Shown here piece by piece: positions 25,026 through 35,068 of a DNA stretch of 64,000 nt. The position numbers and the translations under genes were made by a program. The first letter of the stretch is position 1. The number at the start of each line of letters is the position of its first letter. The notes beneath the pieces were generated by a model. It was not told the DNA's origin. It worked only from the letters and a program-made list of their open reading frames with translations, and searched no databases. The DNA lies in contig CAYTFW010000003.1 of the NCBI GenBank assembly GCA_964437145.1, forward strand, positions 37,822 through 101,821, in the 5' to 3' direction. The stretch is from JAFAZJ01 sp964437145 (GTDB lineage: Bacteria; Pseudomonadota; Alphaproteobacteria; Reyranellales; Reyranellaceae).

Positions 25026-28000
25026 TCAGGCGGCGGCGACGCTCTCGATCTCGCCCGCGACCAGGCGCGTCTCGTTGGCCAGCGGCCCCAGCGCGTCCTC
25101 GCAACCGGCACGATCGGCCGTCTTGCCGGCGGTCTCCAGCGTCAGCGCGACGTCGGCGACACGCCGCGCGCCGACCGCCAATGCCGCTCCCTTGAGCTTG
25201 TGCGCCGCCGCCGCGACGCTGGCCAGATCGCCCGCCGCCATCGCCCGTTCGATATCGTCGCGCACCTCGCGCGCGGTGGTGAGGAACTTGTCGAGCAGAC
25301 TACGGATCGCCGCGCGGTCGTCGCCCATCCAGGCCGATAGCGTCGAGCGATCGAGGATCGGCGAGCCGCCGGGCGCGGCGTCGGCCGCTGGCCGCGCGAC
25401 CATCGGCTCGTTGGCCGGCATCCAGCGCTGCAGGGTGGCGCGCAAGCGATCGAGGGCCACCGGCTTGGAGAGGTAGGCGTCCATGCCGGCGGCGCGGCAG
25501 CGCTCGTCCTCGCCGCGCATGGCGTTGGCGGTGACGGCGACGATCGGCGTGCGCGGCCGGCCGCGCTCGACTTCCTCGATTCTGATGCGCGCGGTCATCT
25601 CGAAGCCGTCCATTTGGGGCATGTGCACGTCGGCGAAGACGATGGCGTAGTCGCCCTGTCGCCAGGCCGCGAGGCCCTCGCGGCCATCGACCGCCGTGTC
25701 GGCGGCGACGCCGAGTGCGCGCAGTTGGCCCTGCAGCACGTCGCGATTGACCGGGTGGTCGTCGACAACCAGCACCCGCGCGCCGGCCTGGATCATCGGT
25801 GAGGGCGCGGCGGCCATGGGTGCGTCTGTCCTGGGTACATCGACCGCCGCCAGGCCGACCAGTGGCGAATCGGCCGGCGCGGCGCTCAGCTCCAAGGTCA
25901 CGGTGAAGGTCGAGCCGATGCCGGGCCGGCTGTCGACCGTGACGTCGCCGCCCATGGCCTGGGCTAGCCGGCGCACGATCGACAGGCCCAGGCCGGTGCC
26001 GCCATAGCGCCGCGTCGTCGAGTTATCGGCTTGGGCGAAGGGCTGGAACAGCCGGGCGATCTGCGCCGCGTTCATGCCGACGCCGGTGTCTTCGACGCTC
26101 AGCGTGACGCGCGCGCGGCCGCCGACCAGCGGCTCGGTGCGCGCCTTGACCATGGCGCCGCCGCGCTCGGTGAACTTCAGCGCGTTGCCCAGAAGGTTGT
26201 ACAGAATCTGCCTGACCCGCGTCGGATCGCCCAGCAGCGCGTCCGCCGACCCTGGCGCGACGGCGGCGACCAGCGACAGGCCCTTGCGCAACGCCTGGGG
26301 GCGGAAGGTCGCCACCGTGCCATCGACCACGCCGGACAGCGAGAACGGCACCGCTTCGAGATCGAGCGCACCGGCCTCGATCTTCGAGAAATCGAGCAAC
26401 TCGTCGATGATATGCAACAGCGCGGTGGCCGATTCGCGCATGGTCAGTACCGTGCCGCGCTGCGCGTCGCCCAGACCCTGCGCTTCCAGCACGTCCATCA
26501 TGCCCAGCACGCCATTCATCGGCGTGCGGATCTCGTGGCTCATGGTGGCGAGGAAGGTCGACTTGGCCTGGTTGGCCGCCTCGGCCTCGGCGCGCGACTT
26601 CTCGGCCGAGTCCAGCGCCTTCTCCAGCTCGCGCTGGCGGCGACGTTCCTGCGAGACGTCGGTGACCAGCACGACCTTGCGGTCGTCGTCGACGCCGCGC
26701 ATCTGCACGCGCGCCCAGCGCTGAGGCCCGTAGGAGACCAGCGTCGGCTCGCCGCGTCGGAGCGTGGCGGCCTGCTCCGCGACCCAGGCGTCGGCCCGGC
26801 CCGGCGGCGCGGCGCCGATCTTGGCGGCATGCTTGATGCCGTCGACCATCGAGGTGCCCGGCGTGATGATCTCCGGCTGATGGGCCATGAAGCGGCGATA
26901 GGCCTCGTTGCACTGCAGCAGCCGCTCGTCGGCGTCGAGGAAAGCGATGCCGTCGACCATCGCCTCCATGGCGAGCAGCAGACGCTGGCGCGTCTCGTTG
27001 GCCTCGTCGCGCGCCGCCTCGGCGGTCTCGCGCGCCTCTTCCAGCTCGGTGACGTCGCGCTGGATCACTAGGCGGCGCCCGTCGGGCAGCACCTTGAGCG
27101 CGAACTGCAGGCGCCGCTCGCCCCGGCGCAGCAGGATCCAACCGTCGGTGCCGGTCTCGAACATGCGTCGGCGCGTGGCGACAACCTCGGCCCGCGCCGC
27201 CTCGTCCAGCGGGCCGAAATCGCCGCGCGCGATCTGGTGGTCCAGGATCACCCAGGCGTCGGGAAGCGATCGCAGCAGCGCGCGATCGATCTTGTGGATG
27301 CGCATCATCGCTTCGTTGATGAACGCCCAGCGTCCGTCGGCCTCGTACAGCAAGGCCGCGTCGGGCATCTCGTCGAGCACGGTCTGCATCACCCGGCCCG
27401 CCGTCTCGGCGGCGTCACGCGCCGCCTGCAGCTCGGTGACGTCGCGCTGCATGCTGAGCCGGCGGCCATCGGGCAGGACCTTCACCGAGATCTGGATCCA
27501 GCGATCGTGGCGGCGGAGCAATCGCCAGCCATCGGTGCCGGATTGGAATAGCCGCTCGCGCGCGGCCAGCCCTTCCTCCTTCTGCTCCGGCGTGAGCCGA
27601 CCCCAGTCGCCGCGCGCGATCTGGAACTCGAAGATCTCCCGCAGGGTCGGGCGGCTCTTGAGGATCTCGCGATCGAGCCGATGAATGCGCAGGATGGCGT
27701 CGTTGACCAGCGTCCAGCGCCCGTCGGGTGTGCCCAGCGACACGCCATCCGACATCTCGTTGAGGATCAGCTCCAGATCGGCGCGGACCGCGCCCGCTTC
27801 CGCCAAAGCCCGCCGCGTCTCCGCCAGCGCCGCTTCGTGGCGTCGCGTCAGGTCCGCGAGCCGCAGCTCGACCTCGTACTGCGCGCGGGTGCGACGCTGT
27901 TCGCTGTGTCCCATGGCGGCGACCAGTCCCCAGTAAGGGACAACGGCAGCCGCGGCCAACACGATCAGGCCGCGTTCGCCGGTCCAGACGAGACCGGCCG

Positions 28001-28457
28001 CGAGACACAAGAGGGAAGCCCCGACAAAAGCGTTGAAGATCAAGCCGTCAAACGGTCGCGACGGAGCCGCCACGACCGCCGTGCCGATGATCATGCCAAC
28101 GACGAGGCGCTCCTCGGGGAATGGCAAGGTGACGAGAAGACCGCCGGCCGCGCCGGATGCGATCCCAATGAGCGCCGAGATGGCCACCAGCGCCATCCTC
28201 CAGTGATCGACCCGCATCCGCTCGGGGTCGCGTCGCCACGCCTCGCCCAGCATGTGGCCCGCCACACTGCTGACAACGTGCAGGCTCGCGGGCGCGAGGA
28301 TCATCCAAAGCGGTGCCGAGCCCCAGTAGACGGCGTAGAGCAGCGGCCAGAGCAGCATCGACCAGATGCGGACGCCGGCCGGCAGCTCGAGCATCCGGCG
28401 CACCATCTCGCGGCGCACCTGCGCCGGGTCCACCTGCTCCAGAGTGCCCGTGCTCAT
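25026..28457 (-). CDS. Hybrid sensor histidine kinase (MASE-like, three PAS, HisKA, REC, Hpt)
   Basis: 1143-aa membrane sensor. Order: an N-terminal hydrophobic block with about six helices (residues 25-200), a short coiled coil (215-250), two closely related PAS domains (about 255-345 and 380-475; both carry DGRWxxxNxAxxRIHxxDR), a third PAS (about 495-590), HisKA with SHEIRTPMNG (H641), HATPase_c with LGNALKFTERGG, a receiver with D943 in FADVHMPQMDG, and an Hpt domain with H1086 in AAAHKLKG. It is thus a complete intramolecular phosphorelay. The start at 28457 (MSTGTLEQ) was chosen because upstream codons are low-complexity and overlap the regulator gene. It is divergent from an OmpR-type regulator, its likely partner. 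Confidence 0.9.
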   Translation of the reverse strand: MSTGTLEQVDPAQVRREMVRRMLELPAGVRIWSMLLWPLLYAVYWGSAPLWMILAPASLHVVSSVAGHMLGEAWRRDPERMRVDHWRMALVAISALIGIASGAAGGLLVTLPFPEERLVVGMIIGTAVVAAPSRPFDGLIFNAFVGASLLCLAAGLVWTGERGLIVLAAAAVVPYWGLVAAMGHSEQRRTRAQYEVELRLADLTRRHEAALAETRRALAEAGAVRADLELILNEMSDGVSLGTPDGRWTLVNDAILRIHRLDREILKSRPTLREIFEFQIARGDWGRLTPEQKEEGLAARERLFQSGTDGWRLLRRHDRWIQISVKVLPDGRRLSMQRDVTELQAARDAAETAGRVMQTVLDEMPDAALLYEADGRWAFINEAMMRIHKIDRALLRSLPDAWVILDHQIARGDFGPLDEAARAEVVATRRRMFETGTDGWILLRRGERRLQFALKVLPDGRRLVIQRDVTELEEARETAEAARDEANETRQRLLLAMEAMVDGIAFLDADERLLQCNEAYRRFMAHQPEIITPGTSMVDGIKHAAKIGAAPPGRADAWVAEQAATLRRGEPTLVSYGPQRWARVQMRGVDDDRKVVLVTDVSQERRRQRELEKALDSAEKSRAEAEAANQAKSTFLATMSHEIRTPMNGVLGMMDVLEAQGLGDAQRGTVLTMRESATALLHIIDELLDFSKIEAGALDLEAVPFSLSGVVDGTVATFRPQALRKGLSLVAAVAPGSADALLGDPTRVRQILYNLLGNALKFTERGGAMVKARTEPLVGGRARVTLSVEDTGVGMNAAQIARLFQPFAQADNSTTRRYGGTGLGLSIVRRLAQAMGGDVTVDSRPGIGSTFTVTLELSAAPADSPLVGLAAVDVPRTDAPMAAAPSPMIQAGARVLVVDDHPVNRDVLQGQLRALGVAADTAVDGREGLAAWRQGDYAIVFADVHMPQMDGFEMTARIRIEEVERGRPRTPIVAVTANAMRGEDERCRAAGMDAYLSKPVALDRLRATLQRWMPANEPMVARPAADAAPGGSPILDRSTLSAWMGDDRAAIRSLLDKFLTTAREVRDDIERAMAAGDLASVAAAAHKLKGAALAVGARRVADVALTLETAGKTADRAGCEDALGPLANETRLVAGEIESVAAA

Positions 28458-28478
28458 CGCCGCATTCTCCCCGGGATG

Positions 28479-28526
28479 TGTATCGCACGCGTATCGCGGC
28501 GGGCCGGTTCTGTATCGTGTGTATCG
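28479..28526. promoter_or_regulatory. GTATCG direct-repeat cluster between kinase and regulator
   Basis: Four GTATCG hexamers stand at 28480, 28491, 28512 and 28521, arranged as two pairs spaced 11 and 9 bp; an inverted CGATAC follows at 28572. Tandem repeats at about one helical turn are the usual site form for OmpR/PhoB-type regulators. They lie just upstream of the kinase start. A GTATCG-CCC-CGATAC palindrome precedes the second OmpR-type regulator in this window. Confidence 0.5.
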
Positions 28527-28630
28527 TCGCGACACGCACGACGCCGGCAAGCACCGTGAGCGGCGCATCGACGATACGGCAGGCCGGGATCCTGGCGCCA
28601 TCGTCAGGCGCGGATAGCCGACGCTTTGAC

Positions 28631-28658
28631 CTTGTCCGCTCCATCGTCGTGCTAGACT
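28631..28658 (+). promoter_or_regulatory. Possible promoter of the OmpR-type regulator
   Basis: CTTGTC at 28631-28636 and TAGACT at 28653-28658 are separated by 16 bp, about 20 bp ahead of the regulator start codon. They resemble an alphaproteobacterial housekeeping promoter, but the match is modest. Confidence 0.3.
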
Positions 28659-28677
28659 GACGTCTACAGGCGGGGGC

Positions 28678-29385
28678 ATGGACACACGCCAGCACATCAT
28701 CGTGGTCGAGGACGAGGCGGCGCAGCGCCAGCTGCTGGTCGACTATCTCGGCCGCAATGGCTTCCGAGTCAGCGGCGCCGACGGCGGTGCGGCCTTCCGC
28801 AAGCTGGTGGAGCGCGATCCACCGGTCCTCGCGCTGCTCGACATCGGCCTGCCGGGCGAGGACGGCTTCTCCCTGGCGCGCTGGTTGCGCGAGAAGAACG
28901 GCCGCATCTGCGTCATCATGGTCACCGCCGCCGGCGACACGGTCGACCGCATCGTCGGCCTGGAGACCGGCGCCGACGACTACATCCCCAAGCCGTTCGA
29001 TCCGCGCGAGCTGCTGGCGCGGGTCAAGAGCGTGCTGCGCCGCGCTGGCGGCGTGGCCGCGCCCTTGTCGGGCCAGCGGGTGCGCATGGGGCGGCGCATC
29101 CTAGATCTGGAGCGCCGCGTGCTGATCGACGCCGACGGCGCAGAGGAGGCCTTGGCGGCGAGCGAGTACGACTTGCTGCGGCTCTTCGCCGAAAACCCCA
29201 ACCGGCCGCTGGCGCGCGACTGGTTGCTGGAGAGTGCCGCGCGCCGCGAGATGGAGGCCTTCGACCGCGCCATCGACCTGCGCATCACCCGCCTGCGGCG
29301 CAAGATCGAGAAGGATCCGGCGCATCCCGACGCCATCCGCACCGTGCGCGGCGTCGGCTACATGTTCGTGCCGGCGAAGGACTGA
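28678..29385 (+). CDS. OmpR/PhoB-type response regulator
   Basis: 235-aa two-component regulator. The receiver has acidic residues VVEDE (11-13), phospho-acceptor D55 in LLDIGLPGEDG, and K105 in IPKPFDP; the winged-helix C-terminal domain ends with RITRLRRKIEKDP and RTVRGVGYMF. It faces the hybrid kinase across 220 bp that contain GTATCG repeats, which suggests that it is the kinase's output and binds there. The ATG at 28678 follows GGCGGGGGC. Confidence 0.92.
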   Translation: MDTRQHIIVVEDEAAQRQLLVDYLGRNGFRVSGADGGAAFRKLVERDPPVLALLDIGLPGEDGFSLARWLREKNGRICVIMVTAAGDTVDRIVGLETGADDYIPKPFDPRELLARVKSVLRRAGGVAAPLSGQRVRMGRRILDLERRVLIDADGAEEALAASEYDLLRLFAENPNRPLARDWLLESAARREMEAFDRAIDLRITRLRRKIEKDPAHPDAIRTVRGVGYMFVPAKD

Positions 29386-29484
29386 CCCCTACCAAAGTCG
29401 TGCGGCGCCGGACCCGCTTGAACGCCTATCTTGGCCGTGTAACGTGCGCCATCGACCGTGCGAGAAGACCCAGGGGAGGGGACC

Positions 29485-31422
<1,938 letters not shown>

Positions 31423-31427
31423 AGCGA

Positions 31428-31452
31428 GGGGGCTGGAGTTCTGCCAGTCCCC
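31428..31452 (+). terminator. Possible hairpin after acs
   Basis: GGGGGCTGG (31428-31436) can pair with CCAGTCCCC (31444-31452), with one G-T wobble and a 7-nt loop, 6 bp after the acs stop codon. There is no T-run, so it may act as an mRNA 3'-end structure rather than an intrinsic terminator. Confidence 0.35.
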
Positions 31453-31516
31453 GGCTGCTCCGCTGTTCTGGCGTAGGTGACGTGATCCGGGGGATCGTGG
31501 GCGTCGTAAGCGCTGT

Positions 31517-31939
31517 ATGAAGAGCGTGCTCGCGACGATCGCGTTGCTGACAGCATTTATTCCCGCCGCGCGCGCCGCCGATCTGACGATCACCGTCGAG
31601 CGTCTGCGCAGCGCGTCGGGCGCCGTGTTGGTCGCGGTGCATGCCGATCCGGCGCGATTCCCGTCGAATTGGAGTGGTGCGGTCGCGATGGCACGCATCG
31701 CCGCTGTCTCCGGGTCCGTGCGCGTTGTGCTGTCCGGGCTTGCGCCGGGACGCTACGCCGTGATCGCCGTGCACGACGAGGATGACAACGGCGAGATGTC
31801 CAAGGGGGCTTTCGGGCTTCCGCGCGAGGGATTCGGAACATCCAACAATCCCGTTTTCGTGGGCCCGCCGCGCTTCGGCCCGGCGCTGATCACCGTCACC
31901 GGTGACGCGTCGATCTCGATCAGGCTGGTCTACTTCTGA
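31517..31939 (+). CDS. Exported DUF2141 protein
   Basis: 140-aa protein with a signal peptide (MKSVLATIALLTAFIPAARA, cleavage after ARA near residue 20) and a DUF2141 domain: GRYAVIAVHDEDDNGEMSKG near residues 78-97 and GFGTSNNP near 106-113 are its signature. It is expected to be a periplasmic or secreted beta-sandwich; function unknown. Its stop codon overlaps the start of the next gene (31939), so the three genes to 33122 are translationally coupled. Confidence 0.85.
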   Translation: MKSVLATIALLTAFIPAARAADLTITVERLRSASGAVLVAVHADPARFPSNWSGAVAMARIAAVSGSVRVVLSGLAPGRYAVIAVHDEDDNGEMSKGAFGLPREGFGTSNNPVFVGPPRFGPALITVTGDASISIRLVYF

Positions 31940-32691
31940 TGCGGCGGGCGGATGTCCTGTTCGCCGTCTGCGTCGTCGTCCTTGGCGCGGCGGCGATCTT
32001 CGATTCGCGTGTGTTGCCGAACGGCGAAAACACCTGGCTGAAGCCACTGCGGTTCGCGATCGCTTTCGCGCTGCACGCGTTCACGCTCGACGTGCTGCGG
32101 CGCCTGTGCGGCCGCGACGAGGCTCGCGATCTCTGGTTTGCGCTGGGACGTCGCGGTCAGATCTGGGCGATGGTGGTCGAACTGGCTTGCATCGCGACGC
32201 AGGGCGCGCGTGGCGTGCCGAGCCATTTCAACACGTCGACGGCTTTCGACGCCGCGATTTTCACTATCATGGGACTGGGGACGTTGGCCTTCTTCGCTGG
32301 CTACGCGGCCATGGCCTGGAGCCTGATCCGTCGTCCCGGCCCGTCGCGCCTGATCGATGTCGCGACCGTGGCGGGCCTCGTGCTGTCGATCGCCGGCGGC
32401 CTCGTTGGTGTGGCGATGGTGGCCGTCTTTGACGGACACGGCATCGGCGTCGGCGGCGGATCGCTGCCGCTATTCGGCTGGCGGGTCGCGGGCGGCGACC
32501 TGCGCGTTCCGCATTTCGTCGGCATCCACGCCTTGCAGGCGTTGCCGGCCATGGCGTGGCTGGCCGAACGATACCTGCGGCGTGGTCGCGGCGCCGTGCT
32601 GGTGGTCGGATCCGCTGCCTACCTGCTGCTGTTCGCCGGCGTCGTCCATCTGACGCTCGCCGGCCGCTCTCTCCTGGACATTCTCGCATGA
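31939..32691 (+). CDS. Unknown integral membrane protein, about seven helices
   Basis: 250-aa protein with hydrophobic segments near residues 5-20, 36-52, 75-92, 100-122, 132-155, 185-205 and 215-240. Recognisable short pieces are NTWLKPLRFAIAF near 29-41 and HFVGIHALQALP near 192-203, both with charged or His residues near helix ends. I do not recognise the family. It overlaps the DUF2141 gene and, by ATGA, the following ABA4-like gene, so all three probably work together. Confidence 0.75.
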   Translation: MRRADVLFAVCVVVLGAAAIFDSRVLPNGENTWLKPLRFAIAFALHAFTLDVLRRLCGRDEARDLWFALGRRGQIWAMVVELACIATQGARGVPSHFNTSTAFDAAIFTIMGLGTLAFFAGYAAMAWSLIRRPGPSRLIDVATVAGLVLSIAGGLVGVAMVAVFDGHGIGVGGGSLPLFGWRVAGGDLRVPHFVGIHALQALPAMAWLAERYLRRGRGAVLVVGSAAYLLLFAGVVHLTLAGRSLLDILA

Positions 32692-33122
32692 GCGCCGACG
32701 TCGTCTTCGCGATCGCCAACGGGCTGGCGTTGTGTGGCTGGCTATTGCTTCTGGTGATGCCGGGCTGGCGGACGGGTCGGCGATGGATCGCGGGATTGGC
32801 ACTGCCGGCGGTTTTCTCACTGACCTACCTGATCGTCTTCGTGCCGCAGCTCTTCACGTCGCGCGGCGGCTTCGGATCGCTCGAGGCTTTGACGACGCTT
32901 CTCAACGACGATCCACGCGTGATGCTGGGCGCATGGCTGCACTATCTGGCTTTCGACCTTCTGGTCGGCGCGTGGATGTCCGAGGAGGCGGCGCGGCGCG
33001 GTATCGCCCACGCCGCGATGGTGCCCGCGTTGATCCTGACATTTCTCGCCGGGCCGGTTGGCTGGCTGCTGTTCCTCGTGGCGCGCGCGCGATACCCGTC
33101 GCCGGCTCGCGACGGGCTATGA
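32688..33122 (+). CDS. ABA4-like (DUF4281) membrane protein
   Basis: 144-aa protein with four hydrophobic segments. FGSLEALTTLL near residues 64-74 and WLHYLAFDLLVGAWM near 85-99 are hallmarks of the ABA4-like family, named after the plant neoxanthin-synthesis protein. Bacterial members have no firmly established role. It starts inside the stop codon of the preceding membrane protein (ATGA at 32688-32691), showing translational coupling. Confidence 0.8.
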   Translation: MSADVVFAIANGLALCGWLLLLVMPGWRTGRRWIAGLALPAVFSLTYLIVFVPQLFTSRGGFGSLEALTTLLNDDPRVMLGAWLHYLAFDLLVGAWMSEEAARRGIAHAAMVPALILTFLAGPVGWLLFLVARARYPSPARDGL

Positions 33123-33139
33123 ACCGGCGTTAGCCCGGC

Positions 33140-33436
33140 TCAGCTGAAGTCGCGGGGACGAATGTCACGCGGGCCGTAGAGGATGCGTCCGATACGCACT
33201 TCTTCCTCGCCCGCGCGATAGACGATCAGTCAATCGCGAATGACCGTCATGTGGAGTCCGGGCGCGAGGTCATCGCGTGCGCGGAAGCGCAACGGGAATT
33301 CGGCCAGAGAGACGCAACGAGCCGCGATCTCTTCGATCAATTGTTCCGCGGCGCGTGGATTGAGTGAGGCCACGGCGTCAGCCTCGCGCTCCAGATCGAT
33401 GTCGGCGCGTGGCGAGAAGACAACGCGATGGGTCAA
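33140..33436 (-). pseudogene. parE: ParE/RelE-family toxin interrupted by in-frame TGA
   Basis: The frame from 33436 encodes MTHRVVFSPRADIDLE..., typical of the ParE toxin fold, up to a TGA at 33230-33232 after 68 codons. Reading through the TGA in the same frame gives LIVYRAGEEEVRIGRI then LYGPRDIRP to a TGA at 33140-33142, which is the normal conserved end of ParE (98 residues in all). A single change such as TGG to TGA explains it. The truncated protein lacks the last strands, so the toxin is probably inactive. The antitoxin gene ahead overlaps by 4 bp. Confidence 0.85.
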
Positions 33437-33690
33437 GCACCGCCGCCGGGCATTGCGGCGTATTTGCGACGCAGCCGGGCGAACACTTCATCGGCGGGTA
33501 TGCCGGGTCCGCTGTCGATACCCTCGCGAATCAGAGTTTTCAGGCGGTCGTTGTCCGCCGCCGCGAGTTCCGCTTCCAGCAGGTCGAGTCCCGCCGCGAC
33601 GACATCGGCTGGCGAGCGGAACCTGCCGGAGGAAATGAGTTCCTCGATCAGCTTCTCATAACGTGGGCCCAACGCGAGGCCTGATGGCAT
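33433..33690 (-). CDS. parD: ParD-type antitoxin
   Basis: 85-aa antitoxin: an N-terminal ribbon-helix-helix (YEKLIEELISSGRFRSPADVVAAGL near residues 11-35, where SGRF is typical of ParD) that would bind its own promoter, and a C-terminal toxin-binding helix. It overlaps the toxin start by ATGA, as in most parDE operons. The toxin partner is broken by a stop codon. Confidence 0.88.
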   Translation of the reverse strand: MPSGLALGPRYEKLIEELISSGRFRSPADVVAAGLDLLEAELAAADNDRLKTLIREGIDSGPGIPADEVFARLRRKYAAMPGGGA

Positions 33691-33724
33691 CGATCGCCTC
33701 CATCCAGGTGTCGTCAGTAAATAG

Positions 33725-34939
33725 CTACCCGCGCGCCAGTGCGCGTCCCAGTGAGCCGGCGGGTATGATCTTGACGGTTTCCAGGCCCAGCCAGTCGGCC
33801 ATCAGGCGGAGTTCGGCGCGCAGGGGCTCGACGATCTCGGCGGGCTTGGCGGCGGGCTCGGCATGCGCGGCGTGCACCAGCAGGCGGCTGTTGGCGCGGT
33901 CGGCTTTGAGGTCGACGCGCGCGACCAGACGGTCGCCGAGCAGGAAGGGCAGCACGTAATAGCCGAACTGGCGCTTCTCGACCGGCGTGTAGATCTCGAT
34001 GCGGTAGCGGAAGCCGAACAGACGTTCGGCGCGGTCGCGTTCCCAGACCAGCGGATCGAACGGCACGAGCAGGGCGCGCGCGTCGACGCTGCGCGCGAAG
34101 TGCGCGCGTGGATCGAGATAGGCGGCGTGCGACCAGCCTTCGACCGTCACCGGCAGCAGCTCGCCGGCCTCGACCAGCTCGGCCAGCCGCGCTTTGGTGT
34201 CGCCGGGCCCCAAGCGGAAATAGTCACGCAGATCGTATTCGGTGGCGACGCCCAGGGCCTGGGCGGCCATGCGCAGGAGCGTGCGCTGAGCCTCGGCGTC
34301 GCTGGGCGTCGGCAATGCGAGGACATCGGATGGAATGACGCGTTCGGTGAGGTCGTAGACACGCTCGAACGCGCCGCGCCGGCCCGACGTCGTCACCTGG
34401 CCGGCGATGAACAGCCATTCCATCGCCTGCTTGCCGTCGCTCCAGCCCCACCATTTGCCGGCGCTCTTGCCGCCGTCGGTCAGGTCGGCGGCCGAAAGCG
34501 GGCCGCGATCCTCGATCTGACGACGCACCGCCTGGATGAAGGCGCGGCGCTCCTGGCCGTAGCGCATCAAATAGCTCTTGAAGCCGACATTCCCGGCGAC
34601 CGCCCGCGCCATGCGCCAGCGCAGCAGGGGCTGGGTGTCGAGCGGCAGCAGCGAGGCCTCGTGGCCCCAGTATTCGAACAGCGTGCGCTTGCGCCCACCC
34701 CAGGCCAGTCGATCGAGCAGCGTGGTGTCGTACGGCCCCAGCCGCGAGAACAGCGGCAGATAATGGGCACGTACCAACACATTGACTGAATCGATCTGCA
34801 ACAAGCCCAGCCGATCGATCATGCGGCGGAGCTGGCGCACGCCAACCGGCCCGTCCGGCCGCGCTTCGGCGAAACCCTGGGCCGCCAGGGCGATGCGTCG
34901 GGCGGTCGCGGCCGAAAGGGTTTCACGTCTGCGCGCCAT
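33725..34939 (-). CDS. YcaQ/AlkX-type DNA glycosylase (HTH_42)
   Basis: 404-aa winged-helix protein of the AlkZ/YcaQ superfamily, which excises bulky or crosslinked alkylated bases. The active-site motif is QID at residues 48-50 within LLQIDSVNVLVRAHY, the Q-x-D form of the YcaQ (AlkX) branch rather than the Q-x-Q of AlkZ. FEYWGHEASLLP near 89-100 and the C-terminal FGYYVLPFLLGDRLVARVDLK (split helix-strand) are standard. It stands alone downstream of no obvious operon partner. Confidence 0.88.
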   Translation of the reverse strand: MARRRETLSAATARRIALAAQGFAEARPDGPVGVRQLRRMIDRLGLLQIDSVNVLVRAHYLPLFSRLGPYDTTLLDRLAWGGRKRTLFEYWGHEASLLPLDTQPLLRWRMARAVAGNVGFKSYLMRYGQERRAFIQAVRRQIEDRGPLSAADLTDGGKSAGKWWGWSDGKQAMEWLFIAGQVTTSGRRGAFERVYDLTERVIPSDVLALPTPSDAEAQRTLLRMAAQALGVATEYDLRDYFRLGPGDTKARLAELVEAGELLPVTVEGWSHAAYLDPRAHFARSVDARALLVPFDPLVWERDRAERLFGFRYRIEIYTPVEKRQFGYYVLPFLLGDRLVARVDLKADRANSRLLVHAAHAEPAAKPAEIVEPLRAELRLMADWLGLETVKIIPAGSLGRALARG

Positions 34940-35068
34940 GGTTACCGCGCTCCCACGATCGCGGCCGCGCTGTCAATCGTCTTGCGGGGCGACCGTTCAC
35001 TTGCCGGATCGATGGCGCTCAGGGCACCATACCGATCACGGGGCACGACGAATTCCTTCGGGGGGAGA

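Noticed and set aside
33230..33232. parE TGA read as selenocysteine
   Set aside because: The family has an aromatic or other non-Cys residue here, no second Cys or CxxC is nearby, and I saw no good hairpin at the right distance.
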